Assembly (NCBI GenBank): GCA_028277945.1
Contig: JANQFH010000066.1
Span: 62,001-126,000, forward strand
Reading direction: 5' to 3'
DNA length: 64,000 nt
DNA from: Oligoflexia bacterium
GTDB lineage: Bacteria; Bdellovibrionota_G; JANQFH01
This document shows, piece by piece, positions 53,558 through 62,072 of this stretch. Position 1 is the stretch's first letter. The number at the start of each line of letters is the position of its first letter. The notes under the pieces are model-generated. The model made no database searches and had not been told where the DNA came from. It was given only the letters and a program-made list of their open reading frames with translations. Both the position numbers and the translations under genes were made by a program.

Positions 53558-54879
53558 GGACTAGGGGTCACCCTCCGCCAAAAACTTGATGAAAACAGCG
53601 GGTCGACAAAGTCTTTAAACTCTCTCCACGCTGGGTAGGACTGCTGAAAGATCTGTGCACTCATCTGTGCATCCTTGGCCGGATAAATACGGCCACCGTG
53701 TTCGACCACAACAGCATCCAGTTGCTGAAAGAGCTCAAAGGTCTTCTGGCCGTAGTTGGCAAAGTCCAAACTCAATGTAATGCCTGGAATTGGAAAAGAC
53801 ATCAACCCAGATGCCTCGATGTCTCCGAACTGCTTGAGTACCGCTAGCGAGGCTGGCAACCGCGAATCCGCCACGGTCTCCAAGATCAGACGAATTGCCC
53901 GCGCATGACTATTTGGTAGAACGAGTTGGTATTGGAAAAATCCCCGCTTACCGTAGAGGCGGTTCCAAGCACCAATCTTGTCGAGGGGATAGAAAAAAGC
54001 ACCGTAGTGTTGATGCCTGCGCACCTGTTTCCTTCTCTGTCGGTGATAGTAAAACGCGTTGAACAGCTTGATACTCAGTGAGTTGAGTAGGAACTCTGGG
54101 GCATTGCAGGGTATGGTCAAACTCAAACTGTTAGAGTCGGTGGTGTAGCGAGGAGGAGTGCAGTGGAGATGATTTCCTCTAATAAAGATACCGCGACCAA
54201 GACTGTCTCTCGTTGCCAAACAGTCTATCCAGGCAACCGTGTACTCAAATTCCTTATCAGAAGTTTCTGAAAGGTGAAAAAACTCCTCTAGGTTGGCGAA
54301 GCGAATCGTCTCGCAGTCGATCAAAGAGGAAGTGATCGGCTTGAGTTGGATTTCCGCCCAGGTAATCAAGCCGGTCAGTCCTAATCCACCAATGGTGGCG
54401 CGGAATAGATCGCTATGCTGTTCTGCAGAGCAGATGATAGGTTTGCCATCGGAACGAACCAGTTCAAACCGTTTGACATAACGACCAAAGGTACCTGATT
54501 TGTGGTGGTTTTTCCCATGGACATCGTTAGCAATGGCCCCACCCACAGTGACGAACTTGGTTCCTGGTGTCACCGGGAGAAACCAGCCACGTGGTACCGA
54601 AAAGTTGAGAATGGTTTCCAGCGAGACGCCTGCTTCGCACTGCAGAATCCCGTTTTCCCGGTCAAACGTACGCAACCGGTCTAAGTTGTTGGTGACGAGT
54701 AGTATACCGTGATCGTTTAAACAGAGATCACCATAGCTTCGGCCGTAACCAAATGGCAGTACCGATAGCTTCTCACTTTCAGCCTGTGTGAAAAGCGTGT
54801 CATCGGTCCAGTACACGGGCACGACTCTATGGCTGTAGTTAAAATAGCGTCCCCAGGAGTTGTAGGTCTCTGTACTCAT
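53554..54879 (-). CDS. FAD-linked oxidase, DprE1-like
   Basis: A 441-residue VAO/PCMH-type flavoenzyme. The N-terminal FAD-binding region includes LPFGYGRSYGDLCLND and TPGTKFVTVGGAIANDVHGKNHH, and the C-terminal D-arabinono-lactone oxidase-type part is complete. DprE1 oxidises decaprenyl-phosphoribose at C2. I set the start at ATG 54879 just after the UbiA stop; a TTG at 54900 overlaps the preceding gene. Identity as a DprE1 homolog is from architecture and gene order. Confidence 0.85.
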   Translation of the reverse strand: MSTETYNSWGRYFNYSHRVVPVYWTDDTLFTQAESEKLSVLPFGYGRSYGDLCLNDHGILLVTNNLDRLRTFDRENGILQCEAGVSLETILNFSVPRGWFLPVTPGTKFVTVGGAIANDVHGKNHHKSGTFGRYVKRFELVRSDGKPIICSAEQHSDLFRATIGGLGLTGLITWAEIQLKPITSSLIDCETIRFANLEEFFHLSETSDKEFEYTVAWIDCLATRDSLGRGIFIRGNHLHCTPPRYTTDSNSLSLTIPCNAPEFLLNSLSIKLFNAFYYHRQRRKQVRRHQHYGAFFYPLDKIGAWNRLYGKRGFFQYQLVLPNSHARAIRLILETVADSRLPASLAVLKQFGDIEASGLMSFPIPGITLSLDFANYGQKTFELFQQLDAVVVEHGGRIYPAKDAQMSAQIFQQSYPAWREFKDFVDPLFSSSFWRRVTPSP

Positions 54880-54886
54880 CCCAGCA

Positions 54887-56338
54887 CTAATGTGCCGCAA
54901 TTAGAATGATGATCACCGCCAATACCAGCAAATAGCTCACCCGGTCTTTGATCACAAAAACAACAGGGTCTGTATGCAGGTGACCGCGATGCCCTATGAG
55001 CCATACTCGGCTTACCCAGTAGAGGATCAACGGACAGATGAACCAGAGCAGGGTGGGTCTTTGGTATAGCTTAAAAACTTGCTCACTGTTGAGATAGAGT
55101 GCAAATACCAAAACCGCAAGATAGCCGCTTGCTGAACCAAATGACATTAGCTGGCTAAAGTCTACGACTTCGTAACTCCGACCGACGACCGATAACTTGT
55201 TCTGTTTCTGCAGCGCCTGGAGCTCGGTTGTCCGTTTTAACAGGGCCAGGCTAAAAAATATAAAGATAGAGAAGCTGATAAGCCAAGGAGAGATGTCCAC
55301 ACCCACAGCAACCCCACCTGCCAAGATCCGCCACGCATAAAGCGCTGCTAAGACCAGTACGTCTAACAGCAACAACCGTTTGAAATAAAATGAATAACTA
55401 GTGGTCAGCAAGAGATAGCCAAGCAGTATCAAAAAAAACTCAAGCGGCAAACCCAAGCTAAACAAGAGTCCTAACACCAACAGGGCTGGAGCCGCCAAGC
55501 AGCCCCAGGCCAGCGGTAGTTTACCTGCGGCAAGAGGGCGTTCGCGCTTGTGCAGGTGTTGCCGGTCGGATTCCAAATCGAGGAGGTCGTTGAGCACGTA
55601 CACGCCTGAAGCACAGAGGCTGAATGCGAAAAACGCCTGCACTGTGTCTAGCAGCAGGTTGAATTCCGAGAGCCGGTGGGCCATGACTAGAGGGACAAAC
55701 AAAAGAATGTTCTTAGCCCACTGGTGTGGCCGCAAGGAATCTATAAGAGAGTTGAGACGAAATGTCGGTGCAGACAGAGTGCTGAACTTTGTGTTCATAC
55801 GGTTGATTTTTGTCTGAAGACGACGCGAAGGCTGCACTACAATAACCTCCGCTGCCTTTTCCCAGACGGGAATATCGCTGCTGCTGTTGCCAACATAGGC
55901 AAAGCCATCCTGCCCAAAACGTTTTGCCAGCACGTCAGCTTTTTTTTCACCTTTGAGATTGAGAGAGCCCGAAGTTGAGAGCACCTCAGTAAAAAGTCCC
56001 ACCTCCGATGCTACGGCACGGGCAATGGTCTCATGCGCTGCCGTTGCCAGCACCAGCTCTCGCCCACGTGATTTCTCGGCTTTTAGGTAAGCGAGCACGG
56101 CTTCGTTGTATGGCAACAGCGCCGCGTTGGGGACAGCTTTTTGCATGAGCTTGGCTTTGAAAGCTGCTCTGCCTTGCAACAGCCAAAAGGGCAGAGAGAA
56201 CAGTAGCCACGGCCGCTGCCTTGTCAGCGTGAGTAGAGACTCGACCAAGGTATCGCTGGTGGTTAGCGTGCCGTCAAGATCCACACACAGTGGCCACATG
56301 CCGGCTGCAGCATCTGCCGGTTTTTTTTCGCCAGCCAT
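54887..56338 (-). CDS. HAD phosphatase-UbiA prenyltransferase fusion
   Basis: A 483-residue two-domain protein. Residues 15-200 form a HAD hydrolase with DLDGTLTTSD (nucleophile D20, acid D22) and a VGNSSSDIPVWEKA motif IV region. From about 205 a membrane UbiA domain has the NDLLDLESDRQHLHK signature and about eight helices. In the arabinose pathway a UbiA enzyme attaches phosphoribose to decaprenyl phosphate, and a phosphatase then removes the 5-phosphate; here both activities may be in one chain. Strong ribosome-binding site AGGAGG before the ATG. First gene of the cluster. Confidence 0.87.
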   Translation of the reverse strand: MAGEKKPADAAAGMWPLCVDLDGTLTTSDTLVESLLTLTRQRPWLLFSLPFWLLQGRAAFKAKLMQKAVPNAALLPYNEAVLAYLKAEKSRGRELVLATAAHETIARAVASEVGLFTEVLSTSGSLNLKGEKKADVLAKRFGQDGFAYVGNSSSDIPVWEKAAEVIVVQPSRRLQTKINRMNTKFSTLSAPTFRLNSLIDSLRPHQWAKNILLFVPLVMAHRLSEFNLLLDTVQAFFAFSLCASGVYVLNDLLDLESDRQHLHKRERPLAAGKLPLAWGCLAAPALLVLGLLFSLGLPLEFFLILLGYLLLTTSYSFYFKRLLLLDVLVLAALYAWRILAGGVAVGVDISPWLISFSIFIFFSLALLKRTTELQALQKQNKLSVVGRSYEVVDFSQLMSFGSASGYLAVLVFALYLNSEQVFKLYQRPTLLWFICPLILYWVSRVWLIGHRGHLHTDPVVFVIKDRVSYLLVLAVIIILIAAH

Positions 56339-56432
56339 GCCCTCCTAGTCCTCGGGAGCCCTATACCACTATTCGCAATGGATTGCTAAATCTCTGGACA
56401 ATGCATGACAATATATTACATTCATTTTTCTT

Positions 56433-57113
56433 ATGAAAGTCGTGGATAGAGACGAATTTAAAGATCTTGAGAGCACCCTTGAGGAGGTCGTTGATGGTCT
56501 GGTACAAGAGATTGCTCAGCGCCCGACCGAGCCCAAACGTATCGCCAGGCCGCAACAAGGCCATGGTGTGCGGCAGATGCAGGCGACCTATCTCGAACTC
56601 TGTCGTCAGGCGCTTAATCCCGTGGTGCGGTATATCAAGGCTATGCAGCGCGGGGTAGCCACCAAGGAGATGATCGAGGTGATGGCACTCATTGTGGCGC
56701 CCTTGATCAAGAAGACCCACGCTGTAGGTCTGGATTTGCACGGTCGCAGACTGCGTTCATTACAGATTGTCTTACAGGGCATTATCCGCAGCAAGGCTAG
56801 GCGTATTACCTTGGAGCAACAGCATTCCCTTGGCGAGGTGTATTGGCCGGTGCATGAGGCCTTTGCCCTCAAGATGCGTGGACACTGTTTGGCAGTAGCC
56901 AACCTGCTTGAATTCTATCGCAAGCTTAAGCGTAGTAAGCAGGTCACACTCAGTGAGATTCGCGCCCTGTTTGCCATTGGCATTCCCTCGTTGACAATGA
57001 TTCGCAAGAGTTCGCTTACGGAGTTGATCTCACTTACGGGTATTGCCAGGGCACGCGTGCGTCACATCCGTAACATTGCGCGTGAGTTTCAGCTGCTCTG
57101 GTACTTGGCGTAG
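56433..57113 (+). CDS. Helical protein of unknown function with C-terminal HhH-like motif
   Basis: A 226-residue basic, largely helical protein that I do not recognise. Residues 1-45 are acidic to mixed (DEFKDLESTLEEVV). The C-terminus (about 180-215) has IRKSSLTELISLTGIARARV, which resembles a helix-hairpin-helix of DNA-binding proteins. No transmembrane helix or signal. No ribosome-binding site precedes ATG 56433; the upstream A+T-rich stretch carries a CATGACAAT element like the RHH operator. Nucleic-acid binding is a guess from the HhH-like end. Confidence 0.55.
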   Translation: MKVVDRDEFKDLESTLEEVVDGLVQEIAQRPTEPKRIARPQQGHGVRQMQATYLELCRQALNPVVRYIKAMQRGVATKEMIEVMALIVAPLIKKTHAVGLDLHGRRLRSLQIVLQGIIRSKARRITLEQQHSLGEVYWPVHEAFALKMRGHCLAVANLLEFYRKLKRSKQVTLSEIRALFAIGIPSLTMIRKSSLTELISLTGIARARVRHIRNIAREFQLLWYLA

Positions 57114-57163
57114 GCTGCTGTAGCACCTTCAATAGGCTCGTTAGATAGTGTAAATTGAGGCTT

Positions 57164-58201
57164 ATGGTCTCTACTCCGTCTGAGCAAGAGGGTGTCGGGG
57201 AAGCGTCAAAAGCGCTCTTTCGTCAGCGACGCTTTGCTATAGCTCTTTCACTTGCGCTTGGTTTTGTGCTGTTGGCTGGCAAGTTTCTCGCCTTCCATCT
57301 AACCGGTTCAACAGCGATTCTTTCTGATGCTGCTGAATCTATTGTTCACGTTGCCGCGACAGCCTTTGCCTTCTACAGCGTGCTGTTCGCCTCTCGTCCT
57401 GCAGATGAATCTCATCCTTATGGTCATGGCAAGATCGACTTTTTTTCAGCAGGTTTTGAGGGTGGGCTCATCTGTGTCGTAGCGCTGTTTATTCTCTTTC
57501 GTGCCGGAGAGGCGCTTTTCTTTCCACGTCCGTTGCAACACCTTGATGCCGGCCTAATCATAGTCACCATCGTCGGTACTCTCAACGGCTTGATGGGAGC
57601 TTATCTCATCTCTAAAGGCAAACAGACGCGCTCGCTCGTACTGGTGGCTGACGGCCAACATCTGCTTGCCGACACCTATACCAGCATCGCCCTTGTTGTC
57701 GGACTTGGGGTTGTTTACCTTACTGGCCTGCACTGGCTTGATCCGCTCATCGCCATCGGTCTAGCGCTCTACATTGTCACCATGGGTATCAAACTTGTGC
57801 ATCAGGCCTTTAGCGGCCTCATGGACGCTGCCTCGCCGCAGCTTTTGGAGCGCGTGGCGACCGCACTGCAAAAGATACGTGAGCCGTCGATGATCGATAT
57901 CCACCATCTACGTTGCCGACGTGCAGGTGATCTACACCATATTGACTTTCACCTGATCCTGCCGCGCTACTGGGATATGGAGCGATCTCATACTAAAGTG
58001 CATGCGGTTGAACGCCAACTATTAACCCGTCTTGGGGAACAGGGCGAGGTGATTGTCCATCCAGAGCCCTGTAATGCCGACTTTTGTAAGATCTGTGCCA
58101 TGGCCAACTGTCCAGTACGCAGCGAACCACAAAGCCAGCAACGGATCTGGAGCCGTAACGATCTAACCTTGAATCGGAATCTCAGAAAAAAATCGTTGTG
58201 A
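57164..58201 (+). CDS. Cation diffusion facilitator transporter
   Basis: A 345-residue CDF metal exporter with six helices and a C-terminal cytoplasmic domain. The transport site on helix 2 reads ILSDAAESIVHV, with D55, E58 and H62, and helix 5 has DGQHLLADTYTS. After the ferredoxin-like C-terminal domain comes a cysteine cluster C-N-A-D-F-C-K-I-C-A-M-A-N-C, a likely extra metal site. I use ATG 57164; a TTG at 57155 is also in frame. Metal specificity (Zn, Fe, Mn or other) cannot be decided. Confidence 0.9.
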   Translation: MVSTPSEQEGVGEASKALFRQRRFAIALSLALGFVLLAGKFLAFHLTGSTAILSDAAESIVHVAATAFAFYSVLFASRPADESHPYGHGKIDFFSAGFEGGLICVVALFILFRAGEALFFPRPLQHLDAGLIIVTIVGTLNGLMGAYLISKGKQTRSLVLVADGQHLLADTYTSIALVVGLGVVYLTGLHWLDPLIAIGLALYIVTMGIKLVHQAFSGLMDAASPQLLERVATALQKIREPSMIDIHHLRCRRAGDLHHIDFHLILPRYWDMERSHTKVHAVERQLLTRLGEQGEVIVHPEPCNADFCKICAMANCPVRSEPQSQQRIWSRNDLTLNRNLRKKSL

Positions 58202-58202
58202 G

Positions 58203-58424
58203 CTAGGCGACGCCAAACTTCCGTCGCACTTCCGAGAGCGGCCGTCGATTCAACAGGCGTAATGCCCGCGCCGATACCTTCAGGCGCACCCAGCGCTTGG
58301 CCTCATCATCCCAGATGCGTTTGCTCTGAACGTTAGCCTGTTGGCGATGCTTGCGACGGTTTTTCGCATGCGAGACGCGGTTGCCCGTGAGGGGCTTTTT
58401 GCCGGTGATCGTGCAGCTGGCCAT
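58203..58424 (-). CDS. rpmB: 50S ribosomal protein L28
   Basis: A 73-residue L28: MASCTITGKKPLTGN and VSHAKNRRKH are the family hallmarks, ending KVSARALRLLNRRPLSEVR. It lies two bases after rpmG on the same strand, reversed from the usual rpmB-rpmG order. Confidence 0.95.
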   Translation of the reverse strand: MASCTITGKKPLTGNRVSHAKNRRKHRQQANVQSKRIWDDEAKRWVRLKVSARALRLLNRRPLSEVRRKFGVA

Positions 58425-58426
58425 GA

Positions 58427-58600
58427 CTACCTCAACTTTGTCTCTTTGAAGGTGACGTGTTTCTTCACCTTGGGGTCGTACTTTGACAGCTCTAACTTGC
58501 CGGGGTTGTTGAGCCCTCGTCCCCGGGTGGTGGTGTAGAAGTAGCCTGTACCGGCGCTGGAGACTAGCTTGATCTTATCGCGTTTGCTTTTACCTGCCAT
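58427..58600 (-). CDS. rpmG: 50S ribosomal protein L33
   Basis: A 57-residue L33 beginning [20 protein letters not shown], start at ATG 58600. An in-frame start at 58639 would add residues not found in the family. It has no CXXC pairs, so it is the zinc-free type. It precedes rpmB in the transcription unit. No terminator or promoter could be fixed in the short flanks. Confidence 0.93.
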   Translation of the reverse strand: MAGKSKRDKIKLVSSAGTGYFYTTTRGRGLNNPGKLELSKYDPKVKKHVTFKETKLR

Positions 58601-58702
58601 AGTCTTCGGGCCTCGAGCTCGAGCGCCTCTTATAGTCAAGCCAGGGGCGAATGTCCAGCACTCATTGCACCTTTAAGGCGACCCGGCTATAGAGGGGATC
58701 CC

Positions 58703-59665
58703 ATGAACCTGGTGCTCTTTCTGCTGCTTGCCCTCATCTGGGGCGGCTCCTTCCTGGCGATCAAGCTGGTGGTTGAGGTGTGGCCGGTCTTTGCTGCCGC
58801 CGCTACCCGGGTATGGATTGCCACGCTAGTGGCGGTGTTCTTTGTCATCTGGCAACAGCGCACCTGGCCACGCCAGTTTAAGGTTTGGTTTGCGTTTCTT
58901 GGTCTTGGCATTCTTGGCATGGGACTACCGTGGGCGCTACTGTTTTGGGGACAGCAGCATGTCGCCCCAGCGCTTAGCAGTATCCTCAATAGCTCTGTGC
59001 CGATCTTTGTCGTGCTCTTATCGGCAATACTCTTAAGAAGGGTTGAGCTGCTCTCTTGGCAGAAATGCCTTGGTGTTGGCGTCGGCTTTGTCGGTATTTT
59101 CGTTATCTTTTATCCTGCTCTTGGACCTGTTCCAGGTTTGCTTGTGTTTAAGAGTGACGAGACGCTCTTGGCCATGGTGGCGATTCTCTGTATGGCGATC
59201 AGCTATGCCGCCCACATTGTCTTGCTTAAACGCATGGGAGGCGTGATTACCATGGTAGAGACATTGGCGATTCAAGGCATAGGTGCCTTTGTCTTCTTGT
59301 TGCTGATCTCGCTCGCCTTTGAAACCTACCGTTGGCCGCCTCTGTGGTCTGTGGACTCTCTTAAAGCCATTCTCAGCTTACTCTACCTCGGTATTCTGTC
59401 GACCTATCTTGGCTGGCGTCTCTTCTTTCGTCTTATTGATAGTATTGGTGCCGTGCGTGCTGGAGCCGTCACCTTTTTGGTGCCTTTGGTCGCGATCGTG
59501 CTCGATCTGTTCTACTATGGAGTGTGGCCGAGATGGAATCAAATGGGCGGTACCGCCCTGATCTTTTTTGGTCTGAGCATGATTCATTACCAGGGGCTAA
59601 GCCGCCACAGCCTTGCACCGGACTCCTCTTATCCGCAGACGCCAGCAGCAGGAAAAATTCTTTGA
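58703..59665 (+). CDS. EamA/DMT-family transporter
   Basis: A 320-residue inner-membrane protein with ten helices in two EamA repeats. The first repeat starts LLLALIWGGSFLAIKLVV, the second is around residues 150-290, with EPlimata-type segment AGAVTFLVPLVAIVLDLFYYG. Members export amino acids, purines or other small molecules. No substrate clue in the neighbours. Stand-alone between rpmG and a small basic gene. Confidence 0.88.
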   Translation: MNLVLFLLLALIWGGSFLAIKLVVEVWPVFAAAATRVWIATLVAVFFVIWQQRTWPRQFKVWFAFLGLGILGMGLPWALLFWGQQHVAPALSSILNSSVPIFVVLLSAILLRRVELLSWQKCLGVGVGFVGIFVIFYPALGPVPGLLVFKSDETLLAMVAILCMAISYAAHIVLLKRMGGVITMVETLAIQGIGAFVFLLLISLAFETYRWPPLWSVDSLKAILSLLYLGILSTYLGWRLFFRLIDSIGAVRAGAVTFLVPLVAIVLDLFYYGVWPRWNQMGGTALIFFGLSMIHYQGLSRHSLAPDSSYPQTPAAGKIL

Positions 59666-59695
59666 TTTTGTGGGGATGCGTATCAGGTAGGGCAA

Positions 59696-59815
59696 TTAGC
59701 GACGTTTGCGCTCCTCACGCACTGCCTGAGCGCGCCGCTTGGCGCGTGCTTTCTTCTTCCGCTGCCCGCGTCGACGTTTGACTTTGGGGCCAAGTCGGTT
59801 GTCTGCTTTGCCCAT
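59696..59815 (-). CDS. Very basic 39-residue protein
   Basis: A 39-residue ORF starting MGKADNRLGPKVKRRRGQRK and continuing as Lys/Arg/Ala-rich sequence. About half the residues are Lys or Arg. The MGK start and composition are like small ribosome-associated proteins, but I do not recognise the family. The run of conserved-looking basic codons and clean start favour a real gene over chance; the ribosome-binding site is weak (GGGG). It is antisense to the end of the 3' flank of the EamA gene, with no other gene in that strip. Confidence 0.45.
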   Translation of the reverse strand: MGKADNRLGPKVKRRRGQRKKKARAKRRAQAVREERKRR

Positions 59816-59889
59816 GCCCCACAATTAATGAGCCAGCTCTGAGATGGCAAGGGAAAAGTGCCATGCGCGATATCATAAACACAGGGATG

Positions 59890-60337
59890 GCGGCACGGTA
59901 GTATGCGGCCTTTCCTTACGGGCGATGCTGGCAGTATGTCTGTTTTACTCGGAGGGTGAGCGTCTTGCCGCCAAGGAGGCGCTCACCCATGCTGGGATTT
60001 CCCCGATTGTCTTTGAAGCGCGCTATGGCCTGGCATTGCTTAACGGCAGCAATTTCATCTTGGGCATTGTTGCGCTGTTTGCAGCAGGCAGAGATTGCCG
60101 TAGCCGACAATCCGCTCTTTCTTGTTGATGAAAACCGTGTGTTAACCGGCGCCAACTTTCAAGGCGCTGGAATCGGGCGATCTTAAAAAAGGCAAGGGCA
60201 CGGAGGCGGCCTTGCAAACCATCCGTGAGGTAGTTCCACCGCTCTATGTAGATCATAACAAGATCGTCGAGCTTTTACGGCAGGGGGAGATCCTTGCCGC
60301 GGTCGATGAGAACGTCGGCAAACTGCAGCGCTATTAG
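59890..60337 (+). pseudogene. Decayed aromatic amino acid ammonia-lyase (HAL/PAL/TAL family) remnant
   Basis: Three ammonia-lyase fragments lie in different frames, separated by deletions. The first (about 59890-60095) has KEALTHAGISPIVFEARYGL and ALLNGSNF, matching the helix after the MIO prosthetic site. The second (about 60085-60186) has ADNPLFLVDENRVLTGANFQG, the DNP and GGNFHG region. The third (about 60170-60337) has KGKGTEAALQTIREVVPPLY and ends LQRY before a stop. A functional enzyme has about 500 residues; only some 140 remain, and no Ala-Ser-Gly MIO triad can be read. It is a clear gene relic. Confidence 0.75.
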
Positions 60338-60357
60338 CAACTCGTTGATCCGTTTTC

Positions 60358-60385
60358 TTGACGAACAGTAAAAAATTCCTAAAAT
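60358..60385 (+). promoter_or_regulatory. Promoter of the histone-like gene
   Basis: TTGACG at 60358-60363 and TAAAAT at 60380-60385 are 16 bases apart. Predicted start near 60392, giving a 30-base leader that contains AAAGGAAG ahead of ATG 60422. Consensus match and position are both good. Confidence 0.6.
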
Positions 60386-60421
60386 AGAGTGTGACCTAAA
60401 ACTCTTTTAAAGGAAGTAGCG

Positions 60422-61003
60422 ATGGGACAAAAAGTTTTTCGTAGTGGCATTCGCAGAGAAACCGGCTGGCTCTATTACCTCGACAAGAGAGGTAACATCT
60501 CGCGCACAAAAATGGCCCGAGGTGGTCGGAGTGGTCGCTCAAGTTCGCAAACCGTGGTAACCGCTCACGTGGATAGAGAGCCAGGGTTTCTTTACTATAT
60601 CGATTCAGATGGTGACATCTCGCGGGTGAAGATGAAGCGTGGTGGTACCAAGAAGAGAAAAACTAGCAAACGTAAAGCTGCAAAACGGAAGACCACCAAA
60701 AGAAAAGCCAAGAAGAAAAAGACGACAAAAAAGAAAACAGCTAAACGTCGAACACCCAAACGCAAAACAGCTAAGAGGAAAACGACCAAGCGGCGTACCA
60801 CCAAGAAAAGAGTAACCAAGCGCAAAGCCAAGCGTAGAACGACGAAGCGCAAGCCTACCAAGCGGCGTAAGACAACCAAGAAACGCAAGACCACCAAACG
60901 CAAAACCACAAAAAAACGCAGTACCAAGAGAAAAACAACCAAAGGTAAAGCCAAACGCAAGACTGCGAAGCGCAAAACCACGAAGCGTCGCAAAAGACGT
61001 TAG
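60422..61003 (+). CDS. Lysine-rich histone H1-like protein with duplicated N-terminal module
   Basis: A 193-residue, extremely basic protein. Residues 1-77 hold two copies of a module of about 40 residues with the pattern RETGWLYYLDKRGNISRTKM and REPGFLYYIDSDGDISRVKM, each followed by a basic-Gly-Gly stretch. From about 78 to the end the chain is almost only Lys, Arg and Thr in KRKTTKR-type repeats, like eukaryotic H1 tails and bacterial AlgP/HctB proteins. It probably binds and compacts DNA. The N-terminal module is unknown to me. Own promoter and strong terminator make it a monocistronic gene. Confidence 0.8.
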   Translation: MGQKVFRSGIRRETGWLYYLDKRGNISRTKMARGGRSGRSSSQTVVTAHVDREPGFLYYIDSDGDISRVKMKRGGTKKRKTSKRKAAKRKTTKRKAKKKKTTKKKTAKRRTPKRKTAKRKTTKRRTTKKRVTKRKAKRRTTKRKPTKRRKTTKKRKTTKRKTTKKRSTKRKTTKGKAKRKTAKRKTTKRRKRR

Positions 61004-61012
61004 TTCTTCAAT

Positions 61013-61070
61013 AGGTACGGCCTTACTTTTAGGGAATGCCATTCCCTAAAAGTAAGGCCGTACCTTTTTT
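61013..61070 (+). terminator. Terminator with perfect 26-base-pair stem
   Basis: The arms 61013-61038 and 61040-61065 are exact reverse complements with a single base between. The right arm ends in ACCT followed by TTTTT (61066-61070). The plus-strand U-tract shows it terminates the histone-like gene; there is no U-tract on the minus strand. The stem is much longer than usual for an intrinsic terminator. Confidence 0.8.
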
Positions 61071-61076
61071 GCCTTT

Positions 61077-62072
<996 letters not shown>

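Noticed and set aside
60640-60995. Short tandem DNA repeats resembling a satellite or CRISPR-like array
   Set aside because: The repeats have a codon period and encode the KRKTTKR tail; there are no equal-length spacers.
60595-61042. Long antisense open frames rich in Leu, Val, Phe or Ser/Gly opposite the histone-like gene
   Set aside because: They are the mirror of Lys/Arg/Thr repeat codons (AAR, CGN, ACN); the plus-strand protein has promoter, ribosome-binding site and terminator.
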